Notes under the pieces: generated by a model
Database searches by the model: none
Seen by the model: the letters and a program-made list of their open reading frames with translations, nothing else
What the model was told of the DNA's origin: nothing
Program-made: the position numbers and the translations under genes
Shown: in pieces, positions 39,110 to 47,715 of the stretch
Position numbering within the stretch: the stretch's first letter is position 1
Layout: the number at the start of each line of letters is the position of its first letter
From: Magnetococcales bacterium
GTDB lineage: Bacteria; Pseudomonadota; Magnetococcia; Magnetococcales; Magnetaquicoccaceae
Length of the DNA: 64,000 nucleotides
NCBI GenBank assembly: GCA_015231915.1
Contig: JADGAR010000006.1
Coordinates: forward strand, 32,259 to 96,258
Reading direction: 5' to 3'

Positions 39110-41041
39110 ATGAACGACGCCATGCAGGTCCTGATCGTGGACGACAACCCGATGGAACGGGCCTTGCTGTCCGGTTTGATCAAAAAAATCACCCGCTGGT
39201 CCTTGACGCCTGTGGCCTGCGCCACCGGCGCGGAGGCGCTGGCGATCCTCGATGCCCATGACCCGCACCTGGCGTTCGTGGACTATCGGCTCGACAACGA
39301 ATCGGGGAGCGACCTGATCCGTCAACTCAAGGCCAACGGCTCACGGGCGGGTTGCATCCTGTTCACCGGCATGGCCGGCGACGAGGCGCTCCTGGAGGCG
39401 GTGCGGGTGGGCGCCGACGATTACCTGCGCAAGGAAGACCTGGACCTGGAGATCCTGCAACGCTCGATCCACCACGTCCTGGAAAAACGGCGCACCTCCC
39501 AGTATCTGGAAGCGACCCTCCTGGAACTGAGCAAGGCCAAGGAACAACTCGAAAAACGGGTGGAAATCAGCACCCTGGATCTCAACGAGGCCAGGGAACG
39601 CCTGGATGCCATCGCCGCAGCGGCCCACGACCCGATTCTGATCCTGGACGACCAGATGCGCGTGATCTTCTGGAATCCCGCCGCGATCCGGGTGTTCGGC
39701 TATCAGGAAGGGGAAATCCTGGGTCATCCGGTGCTGGAACTGCTCCCCCCATCGGCGTTTGCCACCCAGTTGGCGCAAAGCTTCAAAAGCTTCAGCCGCA
39801 CCGGCAAAGGGAACATGATCGGACGGGTCACCGAGTTCACGGTGAAACGCAAGAGCGGGCGGACCTTTCCGGTGGAGGCCTCCTCCTCGGCCATCCGGAT
39901 CCGCGGGGTCTGGCATGTGGTGGCGATCCTGCGGGACGTGACACGCCACCGCAAGACGGAGGCCGCCCTGCTGCGGGCGCGGGACGAGGCGGAACGCGCC
40001 ACCCGCCTGAAAGACCAGTTCGTCTCCCTGGTGGCCCATGATCTGCGCGGTCCCTTCACTTCCATACTGGGTTTTCTGGAATTGATGGACCGGGACCCCA
40101 AGAACCCCCTGAGCAAGAAACAAAAAGGATACCTGGACTGGATCCGGGAGAGCAGCGCGAAGATGCTCGACATGATCGACGAGATCCTGAACATCAGCCG
40201 GCTGAAGACCGGCAAGATCATCCCGGAACCCGCATTCTTCAACGCCCGGTTTCTCGCCGAGGAGCGGCTCGCTTCCGTGCGACCCCTGGCGGAAAAAAAG
40301 GGGATCGAACTGGTCAACGAACTGCCGGAAACGTTCCGGCTGTACGCGGACAAGGCCCTGTTCGGGGAGGTGGTGCACAATCTCCTCTCGAACGCGGTCA
40401 AGTTCTGCCGCCCGGGGGATCGGGTGAGCCTGTTCCGTCCGGAAGGACAACCCGCCACCCTGGCGGTGCGGGACACGGGGGTGGGCATCCGCAAGAAACG
40501 ACTGCCGAAACTCTTCAAGCTGGAGGAGAAGACCTCCACCCCGGGAACCGCCGGGGAGCACGGCACCGGATATGGCCTGCCCTTCAGCCAGGACATCCTG
40601 CGGGCGCATCGGGGCACGTTGAGCGTGGAGTCGCGCATGGGAGGCGGGAGCACCTTTTTCGCCCAGCTCCCGGAGGTGATTCCTCAGGTTCTGGTTGTGG
40701 ATGACGATGCGCCTTTCCGTTTTCTGTTGGAGGACTTTCTGCGCCGCGTGGCGGTGCAGACCCTGGAGTGCGCAGATGGCATGCAGGCCATGGAGATGCT
40801 GAAAGCCAACCCCTGCCATCTGATCATCTGTGACATTCAGATGCCGGGCATGGACGGTTTCGAACTGCTGACCGCAGTGCGCAAGGATCCCAAGACGCGC
40901 AGGATTCCGCTGATTCTGATCACCGGCGACGACGCCATCGAAACGCGGGAGAACGCCTTTCGGCTGGGTGCGAACGATTTTGTCACGAAACCCTTCACCC
41001 CGTCGGAGTTCATTCCCCGGGTACGACGCTTCCTGGGCTGA
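39110..41041 (+). CDS. Hybrid histidine kinase: REC-PAS-HisKA-HATPase-REC
   Basis: A 643-residue soluble hybrid kinase. The N-terminal receiver (about 5-125) has acceptor D58 in LAFVDYRLDNESG; a coiled coil leads to a PAS domain (about 170-290, DPILILDDQMRVIFWNPAA). HisKA has SLVAHDLRGPFTSILGF with the phospho-His, HATPase has LLSNAVKF and DTGVGI, and a second receiver follows (LIICDIQMPGMDGFELL). No TM segment is visible. ATG 39110 was chosen because AGGAG lies 5 bp upstream. The ATP-lid segment (GEHGTGYGLPFSQDIL) deviates from the usual GTGLGL but keeps the G-x-G. It lies divergent to the OmpR-type regulator and 14 bp before rsmA. Confidence 0.9.
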   Translation: MNDAMQVLIVDDNPMERALLSGLIKKITRWSLTPVACATGAEALAILDAHDPHLAFVDYRLDNESGSDLIRQLKANGSRAGCILFTGMAGDEALLEAVRVGADDYLRKEDLDLEILQRSIHHVLEKRRTSQYLEATLLELSKAKEQLEKRVEISTLDLNEARERLDAIAAAAHDPILILDDQMRVIFWNPAAIRVFGYQEGEILGHPVLELLPPSAFATQLAQSFKSFSRTGKGNMIGRVTEFTVKRKSGRTFPVEASSSAIRIRGVWHVVAILRDVTRHRKTEAALLRARDEAERATRLKDQFVSLVAHDLRGPFTSILGFLELMDRDPKNPLSKKQKGYLDWIRESSAKMLDMIDEILNISRLKTGKIIPEPAFFNARFLAEERLASVRPLAEKKGIELVNELPETFRLYADKALFGEVVHNLLSNAVKFCRPGDRVSLFRPEGQPATLAVRDTGVGIRKKRLPKLFKLEEKTSTPGTAGEHGTGYGLPFSQDILRAHRGTLSVESRMGGGSTFFAQLPEVIPQVLVVDDDAPFRFLLEDFLRRVAVQTLECADGMQAMEMLKANPCHLIICDIQMPGMDGFELLTAVRKDPKTRRIPLILITGDDAIETRENAFRLGANDFVTKPFTPSEFIPRVRRFLG

Positions 41042-41055
41042 AAAAGGAGAGCATC

Positions 41056-41859
41056 ATGGCGAGTCTGTTTCCCCGAAAGAGGATAGGCCAGCATTTTCTT
41101 ACCGACGTGGCGATTGCCGAAAGAATCGTGCAGACCTCCGGGGTGGCGCCAGGGGATTGTGTGGTGGAGATCGGTCCCGGATTGGGGGCATTGACGCGCC
41201 CCCTGCTGGCCCATGCCGGACGGGTATTGGCCATCGAACTGGACGAACGGCTCCCGGAGCATCTGATGCGGGTCACCGCCGGCCTGGGAGAGTTGCAGGT
41301 GGAGCGCGGGGATGCCTTGCAAGCGGATTATCGTGAGTTGGCGGCCCGACTGGGTGGTCCGTTGCAGATCGTGGCCAATCTTCCCTATTACCTGAGTTCA
41401 CAATTGCTGCTGCATTTTCTGGCCCAGGGAGATGCCATCGCACGGATGACCCTGATGTTTCAGGCCGAGGTGGCGCAACGGATCGCGGCCCGGCCCGGCA
41501 CCAAGGCGTATGGGACGTTGTCGGTGTTGTGCGGGGTGTGGCTGGAAAGCGAGATCCTGTTCACGGTCCCGCCGACGGCGTTTCACCCGCCGCCCAAGGT
41601 GATGTCGGCGGTGATCCGCCTGACCCGCCGCGCGGAACCGTTGACGCCGGTGGAGGATCCGGCATTGTTCTCCCGTGTGGTGCATGCCGCCTTCGGGCAG
41701 CGCCGCAAGGTGCTCTCCAACGCGCTGAAGGTGCTGGATCCCGCGCCTGTCGCCTGGTTGCAACGGGCCGGCATCGACCCCGAACGCCGGGGGGAGACCC
41801 TCTCCATCGTGGAGTTCGCCGGGCTGGCGCGGACACTACACCAGGAGTCTACTGCGTAA
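41056..41859 (+). CDS. rsmA: 16S rRNA dimethyladenosine transferase RsmA/KsgA
   Basis: RsmA dimethylates two adjacent adenines (A1518 and A1519 in E. coli numbering) near the 3' end of 16S rRNA, a late 30S assembly step. The 267-residue protein has the RKRIGQHFLTD start, the SAM-binding VVEIGPGLGALTRPLL near 36-51, an AIELDERL acidic loop, the catalytic NLPYYLSS near 109 and FHPPPKVMSAVIRL near 180. Length is normal. A GGAGAGCATC site precedes the ATG. It lies 14 bp after the hybrid-kinase gene and may be read from the same promoter. The HEPN-MNT pair converges on it from the other side, 2 bp away. Confidence 0.97.
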   Translation: MASLFPRKRIGQHFLTDVAIAERIVQTSGVAPGDCVVEIGPGLGALTRPLLAHAGRVLAIELDERLPEHLMRVTAGLGELQVERGDALQADYRELAARLGGPLQIVANLPYYLSSQLLLHFLAQGDAIARMTLMFQAEVAQRIAARPGTKAYGTLSVLCGVWLESEILFTVPPTAFHPPPKVMSAVIRLTRRAEPLTPVEDPALFSRVVHAAFGQRRKVLSNALKVLDPAPVAWLQRAGIDPERRGETLSIVEFAGLARTLHQESTA

Positions 41860-41861
41860 AA

Positions 41862-42173
41862 TTACTTTTGCAAAACAACCCGATCCGCCCTGACGATCTT
41901 TTTGAATCCCTCTGTCATCGTCGCCCAATCCACCACATCCACCTTGAACGGCAAATCCGACTCGCGGAACGCCTCCTCCAGAGTGGCCTGCACCCCCAGA
42001 TCCAACGGCCTGTCTCCCAGAACGCACAAATCCAGATCGGAGTATTGCCTGGCCATCCATTTGGCGCGTGATCCGAAGGCCCACACCTCCCGATCCGGAA
42101 CATATTGTTGGAGGATTGTCCGCAGGATCGCCCAGTGATCCGGGCGCAGGTCGATGCAGGGTTGTTCGTTCAC
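41862..42173 (-). CDS. MNT-type nucleotidyltransferase antitoxin (HI0073-like)
   Basis: A 103-residue nucleotidyltransferase with GSRAKWMARQYSDLDLCV (near 34-51), where the GS motif and the DLD Asp pair match the minimal nucleotidyltransferase active site, and a third Asp in FKVDVVDW. In HEPN-MNT systems the MNT protein neutralises the HEPN RNase by AMPylation. It overlaps the upstream HEPN gene by ATGA (42170-42173), the usual order for HI0074-HI0073 type pairs. The C-terminus ending IVRADRVVLQK is complete. Confidence 0.88.
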   Translation of the reverse strand: MNEQPCIDLRPDHWAILRTILQQYVPDREVWAFGSRAKWMARQYSDLDLCVLGDRPLDLGVQATLEEAFRESDLPFKVDVVDWATMTEGFKKIVRADRVVLQK

Positions 42174-42595
42174 GCCTGCCCGGTTCGCCTGCGCAACCGC
42201 TCCAGGAGAAAACGCGCCTCATCCAGAAAGGCGGGGATTTTGTCGATCACTTTCAAGGCCTTCTCCTCATTGTAGGCATGGCTGGTGTCGGTGCGGGATT
42301 GCCGATACCCTTTCCATGCCTCCCAGTCATTCAACAAAAGCCCCTGTTCGTTGCCCGTGCGGATCAGATCCTGAAACACCATGTCATCGATGGCGGTCGG
42401 GTTGGCGGCGGTCATTTTGAGATAGCGCCGCAGCGCTTTGTGCGCTTGTTCGTAAGTGAATTCGAAGCGCTGGATCACGCCATCCCGGATCAAGGCGTCG
42501 TCCCTCTGCCGACGCAGCACTTCCAACCCTTCCGCGAAGCGCTCCACGGCATTGGCAAGAGCGGTCAGATCCTGTTTCGATCCGGTCATCGCCAT
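42170..42595 (-). CDS. HEPN toxin-like protein (HI0074-type)
   Basis: A 141-residue all-helical HEPN protein of the nucleotidyltransferase-substrate-binding (HI0074) family: an N-terminal helix (LTALANAVERFAEGLEVL), then RDGVIQRFEFTYEQAHKALRRYL, and the HEPN catalytic RTDTSH (R-x4-H) near 106. The Rx4-6H motif is the RNase active site in active HEPN toxins. It forms a two-gene operon with the MNT gene. ATG 42595 was used; ATG 42589 is also possible. A probable toxin-antitoxin module. Confidence 0.88.
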   Translation of the reverse strand: MAMTGSKQDLTALANAVERFAEGLEVLRRQRDDALIRDGVIQRFEFTYEQAHKALRRYLKMTAANPTAIDDMVFQDLIRTGNEQGLLLNDWEAWKGYRQSRTDTSHAYNEEKALKVIDKIPAFLDEARFLLERLRRRTGQA

Positions 42596-42617
42596 CAACC
42601 CGTCATCCCGGCAGCAC

Positions 42618-43136
42618 CTAACGATACTCCATCAACAACTCCCCCAGACGCATGTTGAGGGTCTTCGCCTGTTCCTTGTTCAACACCGACTTGAAGGTGT
42701 TGATGCAATCCTTCTTGAAGAACTCCATCAGGGAAGGGAACATCTTGTAGTTCAGGTTGGCGGTGATCTGGGAGAACTTCAGCAGGCTCTCGTACTCGCG
42801 CAACGAGATCTCGTACTCGGTCAGGTCATTGATCTTGCAATCGATATATTCGTAGAACCGCTCCACGAACACGAACTGCTCGAACGACTGGGCATCCTTG
42901 AGGATGTCATGGCGCACGTAGTTGCCTTGCGGATCCTTGGCGTCACGGGAGACGATGAATTTCCCATAGGCCAAAAACAGGCTCCGGGTGCATCCCTGCT
43001 CCACATCGATGTCGATGATGATCTGATCGGTATTGATGCGATTGCAAAAGCTTTCCTTACTATACAACCCCTTGATCATTGCAAAAGTCGTCTCGAAAAT
43101 GTCTTTTTCCTGCAACTTTTTGTTGGAAGCGTCCAT
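42618..43136 (-). CDS. Hypothetical helical protein
   Basis: A 172-residue protein without a family that I recognise. It appears mostly helical after a short strand region (QIIIDIDVEQ, RSLFLAYGKFIVS), with an acidic middle (EQFVFVERFYEYIDCKINDL) and a C-terminus rich in Lys and Leu. There is no signal peptide or TM segment. Codon use is less GC-biased than in its neighbours, which hints at acquisition. It lies 22 bp upstream of the HEPN-MNT pair on the same strand and could belong to that transcript; a third component of the module is possible but not supported by any motif. Confidence 0.65.
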   Translation of the reverse strand: MDASNKKLQEKDIFETTFAMIKGLYSKESFCNRINTDQIIIDIDVEQGCTRSLFLAYGKFIVSRDAKDPQGNYVRHDILKDAQSFEQFVFVERFYEYIDCKINDLTEYEISLREYESLLKFSQITANLNYKMFPSLMEFFKKDCINTFKSVLNKEQAKTLNMRLGELLMEYR

Positions 43137-43246
43137 TCGGCAACCCTATCGATCATGCAAAAGTGATTGAAGAACAAGTGGACATGATTCTAGCACCAAT
43201 GCGAGGCAGACGCATTAAAAAAACCAACCCACGACAAAAATGGCCG

Positions 43247-43990
43247 CTACCGGGTCGCACCGCCGGATTCCAACTCCCGCACCATCCCCTCGATGGTCTG
43301 CTCCACCAATGCCTGCAACCGCTTGCGCTCGGCCCTGGGCAGCCCGGCGGTGACGATCGGCTCGCCGATGCGCACCCGAATCACCCCCGGCTTTTTCAGG
43401 AATACCCGGCGCGGCCAGAAACTCCCGGCATTGTGGGCTACCGGCAGGATCGGCACCCCGGCATCCATGGCCAACGCCACCCCGCCCGGATTGTAACGGC
43501 CCGGTTGCCCAGGCGCGGAACGGGTCCCCTCCGGGAAAATCAGCACCGACACCCCCTGCCCCAACTGCTGCAACCCCTGCTCCCGCAACCGATGCAACGC
43601 CTCCACCCCCTTGCTCCGGTCGATGCCGATCTGACCGGTGGCCCGCAAGGCCCAACCAAACACCGGGATCCTCAAAAGACTCTCCTTGAGCACCACCACG
43701 CTCGGGGGCAACAAGACCTGCAACACCACCGTCTCCCAGGTGGATTGATGCTTGCACAAGATCACCATCGGCCCGTCGGGGATCCGCTCCAATCCCTCCA
43801 CAGCTTCCCGCAGGTCGCAGGTCGCCGCCAAAATGCGCCGATTGTAACCGAACCAATGCCGCGCAAGCCCACGCCGCCGCTCCAGGGAAAGCACCGGCCA
43901 CCCCGCGCTGATCCCCAGGCCATACACCAGGGTCCCCGCCACGAACAGCAAGAAAAAAATACCGGAACCCATCCAGGCCTTGACTCTCAT
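43247..43990 (-). CDS. plsC: 1-acyl-sn-glycerol-3-phosphate acyltransferase PlsC
   Basis: PlsC adds the second acyl chain to lysophosphatidic acid in phospholipid synthesis at the inner membrane. The 247-residue protein has an N-terminal TM helix (about 5-25), the acyltransferase motif I KHQSTWET, where the usual HX4D is H-X4-E as in many proteobacterial members, IGIDRSKG and motif III IFPEGTRS. ATG 43990 was chosen because GGGGA lies just upstream; longer frame extensions (44002, 44011) are less well supported. It is divergent from rpoH with only 57 bp between the starts. Confidence 0.9.
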   Translation of the reverse strand: MRVKAWMGSGIFFLLFVAGTLVYGLGISAGWPVLSLERRRGLARHWFGYNRRILAATCDLREAVEGLERIPDGPMVILCKHQSTWETVVLQVLLPPSVVVLKESLLRIPVFGWALRATGQIGIDRSKGVEALHRLREQGLQQLGQGVSVLIFPEGTRSAPGQPGRYNPGGVALAMDAGVPILPVAHNAGSFWPRRVFLKKPGVIRVRIGEPIVTAGLPRAERKRLQALVEQTIEGMVRELESGGATR

Positions 43991-44047
43991 CCTGTTCCCC
44001 ATTATAATCAAAAGCTAATACTCCAGCCGCCATTCCCACGAGGCCAC

Positions 44048-44896
44048 ATGAAATCCTATACCAGTCTCGCCCTGGTTCCCGCCGCCGATCAGGGCGATCT
44101 GACACGCTATCTCGCCGAGATCCAACGCTTCCCCATCCTCTCCCCGGAGGAAGAGTACCGCCTGGCCGTCCTCTACCACGAGCACGGTGACCGGCACGCG
44201 GCCCATCGCCTCGTCTCCTCCTATCTGCGCTACGTGGTCAAGATCGCCAGGGAATACACCGACTACGGCTTCCGCCTCATGGATCTGGTCCAGGAAGGCT
44301 CCCTCGGCCTCATGCAGGCCGTCAAGAAATTCAACCCCTACAAAGGGTTCCGCCTGTCCACCTATGCCATGTGGTGGATCCGCTCCGCCATCCAGGCCTT
44401 CATTCTCCGCTCCTGGAGCCTGGTCAAGATCGGCACCACCGCCGTGCAGCGCAAACTCTTCTTCACCCTGCGGCGCAACAAGTCCTCCCTCGATCACCTG
44501 AACTTCGACGAGGCCACCCTCCTGGGAGAAAAACTGGGCGCCAAGCCCCAGGAAATCCTCGACATGGACGGTCGCCTCGCCAGCCGGGACGACTCCCTCA
44601 ACCGCCGCATCGACGATGAAGGCGAGGAGTTGCAAAACCTCATCGCCGACACCCAGGTGAACCAGGAACGCCACCTCCTCGACGCCGAAGACGCCCGCAT
44701 CCGCAACCGGATGGCGACCCTGGCCATGAATGCCCTCAACGAACGGGAACGGGCCATCATCACCTGGCGGATTCTCGACACCCCACCCCTCACCCTGGAA
44801 GAGATCGGTCGCAAGCTGGGCGTCTCGCGGGAACGGATTCGGCAACTGGAAAACCGGGCGCTGGAAAAGATGCGTCTGGCCATTGCCAAGCCATAA
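44048..44896 (+). CDS. rpoH: Heat-shock sigma factor RpoH (sigma-32)
   Basis: RpoH directs RNA polymerase to heat-shock promoters. The 282-residue protein has region 1.2 (GDLTRYLAEIQRFPILSPEEE), region 2 with LVSSYLRYVVKIAREY, LMDLVQEGSLGLMQAVKKF and STYAMWWIRSAIQAFIL, the RpoH box QRKLFFTLRRNK near 140, and region 4 with LTLEEIGRKLGVSRERIRQLE. The ACGAGG site lies ahead of ATG 44048; the long upstream open frame is antisense to plsC and is not coding. It ends 9 bp from the convergent penicillin-binding protein gene. Confidence 0.96.
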   Translation: MKSYTSLALVPAADQGDLTRYLAEIQRFPILSPEEEYRLAVLYHEHGDRHAAHRLVSSYLRYVVKIAREYTDYGFRLMDLVQEGSLGLMQAVKKFNPYKGFRLSTYAMWWIRSAIQAFILRSWSLVKIGTTAVQRKLFFTLRRNKSSLDHLNFDEATLLGEKLGAKPQEILDMDGRLASRDDSLNRRIDDEGEELQNLIADTQVNQERHLLDAEDARIRNRMATLAMNALNERERAIITWRILDTPPLTLEEIGRKLGVSRERIRQLENRALEKMRLAIAKP

Positions 44897-44905
44897 GCCT
44901 CGGTT

Positions 44906-47635
44906 TCAATACAACCCGCCATCCATTTCGCCCGCACCCGCGCCGCCCGCAGCCGGTGCGCCGCCGCCGCCACCACCACCCCAGCGGTTGGAGGTCGGTT
45001 CACCCGTCCCACCCTCCACCAGGACGCCCCCCGCCTCCTCGTCCGCCCCGCCCACGGTCGGCGCCGTCCCCGCATCGGCAACCAGCGGCCCCTGCCCAGG
45101 CTTGAATGCCTCGTAAACTCTCAGATTCTTGGGCGTATCCGGTCCTGCGATCTCGCCGGTCTCGGCATCGATCTCCTCCAGTGCAATGCCGGGCGGGACC
45201 GGAAAATCGGTCACCGGCTGGCCCTTGAGCGCCTCTTGCATGTAATCGATCCAGATGGGCAGCGCCGCCATGCCCCCGGTCTCGCCCAGAATGGAAAAAT
45301 CGTCCATCCCCACCCACACCCCCGCCACCAGCGACGGGGCGATCCCCATGAACCAGGCATCCCGCATGTCGTTGGTGGTCCCGGTCTTGCCCGCCACCGG
45401 TCGGTTCAAGGACAACGCCTTGCGCGCGGTACCGTATTTCACCACCCCCTTCATGAGATTCACCACCTGATAGACGCTGGCCGGATTGAGAACCGGTTTG
45501 CCGTACAACGGCGCATGCTGCGCCTCGCCGGGCTGGGCAACGATCTTTTCCGGCTCCTGGTGACACAGCAGGCAATCCCCCCCGCCGTGCCGGAACACCG
45601 TCCGTCCATAGCGGTCCTGCACCCGCGCGATATAGACCGGCTCCACCAGCTTGCCGCCATTGGCGAACACCGTGTAGGCTGCGGTCATCTTCAGGGGAGA
45701 AAATCCCATCGAACCCAGCGACAGCGACAAGTCATGCCGCTCCGGCGGGATCACCAGACCGAAATTCCGCATGTAGGCGGCAAAATAGGGCACCCCCAGG
45801 GTCTTGGACAGGCGCACCGTCACCAGATTGCGGGAGTGGGCCAGCGCCACCCGCAGCGTGGTGGGACCGTAATATTTATGCTCGTAATTTTCAGGCTGCC
45901 AGGTTTTGACCGCCCCGGTCGACGGATCCCGGTAGGTCAAAGGCAAAGGACTGTCATCCACCTTGTCCACCGGAGAAAAACCTTTATCCATGGCAGAGGT
46001 AAAGATGAAAGGCTTGAAGGCGGATCCGGGCTGCCGGATCCCCTGGATGGCACGGTTGAACTCGCTGCGTCCGAAATCGTACCCCCCCACCATGGCCACC
46101 ACCTGCCCGGTGTGGGGATCCATGCTGACCAGGGCTGCCTCGGCCACCGGCTCCTGGGCCAGGGCATAATGGCTCCGTTTGCCCTCCGGAGGCTCGACCA
46201 GGATCACGTCGCCGGGCTTGAGCAGGTCCGCCACCTTCTTGGGTGCCGGCCCCATGGCCTTGTGACTGATATGGGGACGCGCCCACTTCACCCCTTCGTG
46301 GGGCAACTGGGCCTCCTTGCCGTTGGCCAGCAGCAGATGGGCCTGACCCTGCTTGCTGATCTCCAGCACCAGGGCATGATAAAATCCGCCCACGGTCGGG
46401 CTTTTCTTCTCATATTTCTTCAGCCAATCCGCGCGGCCCGCAGGAGCGGGATTGACATTCCGTTCCAGGGGACCGCGATAACCGTGACGGCGGTCGTAAT
46501 CCACCAGTCCCTTCTGCACTGCGGCCTGGGCCGCCTTCTGCAGACGGGGATCCAGGGCGGTGTAGACCTCCAGACCACCATTGTACAACTGATCGGTACC
46601 CCACTCCTCGACGATGGTGCGGCGGACATGCTCCAGATAATAGGGGGCGACCTGCTCCAGGGACTCCTTGGGCTTGGCCAGGTTCAACGGCTCTTCGGCG
46701 GCGGCGGCGGCCTCCTCGGCGGTCACCATGCCCAACTCTGCCATGCGGTTGAGAACCAGTTTCCTCCGGGTGAGGGCTTTCTCGATGTCCCTCCAGGGAC
46801 TGTAATAGCTCGGGGCCTTGGGCAGACCGGCCAGCATGGCCATCTGACCCAGGGTGAGTTCCGACACGTCGCGGGCGAAATAGACGTGCGCCGCCGCCCC
46901 CATGCCATACGCGCCGGCACCCATGTAGATCTGGTTGAAGTAGAGTTCCAGGATCTCGTCCTTGGTGAACCGCTGCTCGATGCGCAAGGAGAGGATGACC
47001 TCCTTGACCTTGCGCTCCATGCTCTTGATGGAGGTCAAAAGAAAAGTGCGCGCCACCTGCTGGGTGATGGTCGAAGCGCCCTGCTTGCGGCCTCCGGCCT
47101 TGAGGTTGGCGCGAACGGCCCGCAGGATCCCCATCGGATCCACGCCGGGATGCTGATAGAAACGGGAATCCTCGATGGCCAGCAGGGCGTCGATCAGCCG
47201 CTGAGGCATCTCGGCACGGGGAATGAACTGACGGCGCTGAATGTAGAACTCGCCCAGCAACTGATAGTCCCGCGCATAGACCCGCGTCAACAGGTTGGGA
47301 CGATAGTCCGCCAGACTGTTGAGGGTGGGCAGCCCCTCGCTGAAATGGAGATACACCCCCCACACCACCCCGACGCCCAGCAGGAGCAACAACACGAAGA
47401 GATAGAAAAACCGCAGGCACCAGCGCCAGAAACCAACCCCCCCGGACTTGCGCGCGGGCGGCGCACGCCTGGCCGGAGGTTTGGGGGGCGCCTCGGGGGA
47501 AGGCTTGCCTGCGCGCGTCACGCCCCAGCGCTCCGGGGTCTCCACCGGATCCGGCGCGCCCGCCCCCGCGTCCGCGAACAGATCCGGCTCGATCACCTCC
47601 CTGGTCCCGCCACCTTTATTGCGATCCAATCCCAT
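44906..47635 (-). CDS. Class A penicillin-binding protein 1A
   Basis: A bifunctional peptidoglycan glycosyltransferase/transpeptidase of 909 residues, related to MrcA/PonA. It has a long cytosolic N-terminus, a TM helix (about 72-95), the GT51 domain with AIEDSRFYQHPGVDP and STITQQVARTFLL, and the transpeptidase domain with SAFKPF (SxxK), SRN (SxN) and KTGTT. ATG 47635 has GGGGAAGG upstream. A DCLLCHQEPE segment lies in the TP domain; E. coli PBP1A has a CPEC at this place, but here the pattern reads CxxCH. The C-terminal tail is a low-complexity Gly/Ala run. It is divergent from pilM by 80 bp, a common arrangement in proteobacteria. Confidence 0.94.
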   Translation of the reverse strand: MGLDRNKGGGTREVIEPDLFADAGAGAPDPVETPERWGVTRAGKPSPEAPPKPPARRAPPARKSGGVGFWRWCLRFFYLFVLLLLLGVGVVWGVYLHFSEGLPTLNSLADYRPNLLTRVYARDYQLLGEFYIQRRQFIPRAEMPQRLIDALLAIEDSRFYQHPGVDPMGILRAVRANLKAGGRKQGASTITQQVARTFLLTSIKSMERKVKEVILSLRIEQRFTKDEILELYFNQIYMGAGAYGMGAAAHVYFARDVSELTLGQMAMLAGLPKAPSYYSPWRDIEKALTRRKLVLNRMAELGMVTAEEAAAAAEEPLNLAKPKESLEQVAPYYLEHVRRTIVEEWGTDQLYNGGLEVYTALDPRLQKAAQAAVQKGLVDYDRRHGYRGPLERNVNPAPAGRADWLKKYEKKSPTVGGFYHALVLEISKQGQAHLLLANGKEAQLPHEGVKWARPHISHKAMGPAPKKVADLLKPGDVILVEPPEGKRSHYALAQEPVAEAALVSMDPHTGQVVAMVGGYDFGRSEFNRAIQGIRQPGSAFKPFIFTSAMDKGFSPVDKVDDSPLPLTYRDPSTGAVKTWQPENYEHKYYGPTTLRVALAHSRNLVTVRLSKTLGVPYFAAYMRNFGLVIPPERHDLSLSLGSMGFSPLKMTAAYTVFANGGKLVEPVYIARVQDRYGRTVFRHGGGDCLLCHQEPEKIVAQPGEAQHAPLYGKPVLNPASVYQVVNLMKGVVKYGTARKALSLNRPVAGKTGTTNDMRDAWFMGIAPSLVAGVWVGMDDFSILGETGGMAALPIWIDYMQEALKGQPVTDFPVPPGIALEEIDAETGEIAGPDTPKNLRVYEAFKPGQGPLVADAGTAPTVGGADEEAGGVLVEGGTGEPTSNRWGGGGGGGAPAAGGAGAGEMDGGLY

Positions 47636-47715
47636 GGGTATGCCTTCCCCGGCAAGAAAAACCGTGTTAAAATACAAAAAATCGTCACCAGACCATCAAA
47701 CCGGACCAGTATAGC

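Noticed and set aside
42618..43136. Third toxin-antitoxin component
   Set aside because: Only proximity supports it; there is no motif, so the gene is listed as hypothetical.
45540..45620. c-type cytochrome inside the penicillin-binding protein
   Set aside because: The CxxCH lies in a known Cys-pair position of PBP1A proteins; one motif without heme context is not enough.
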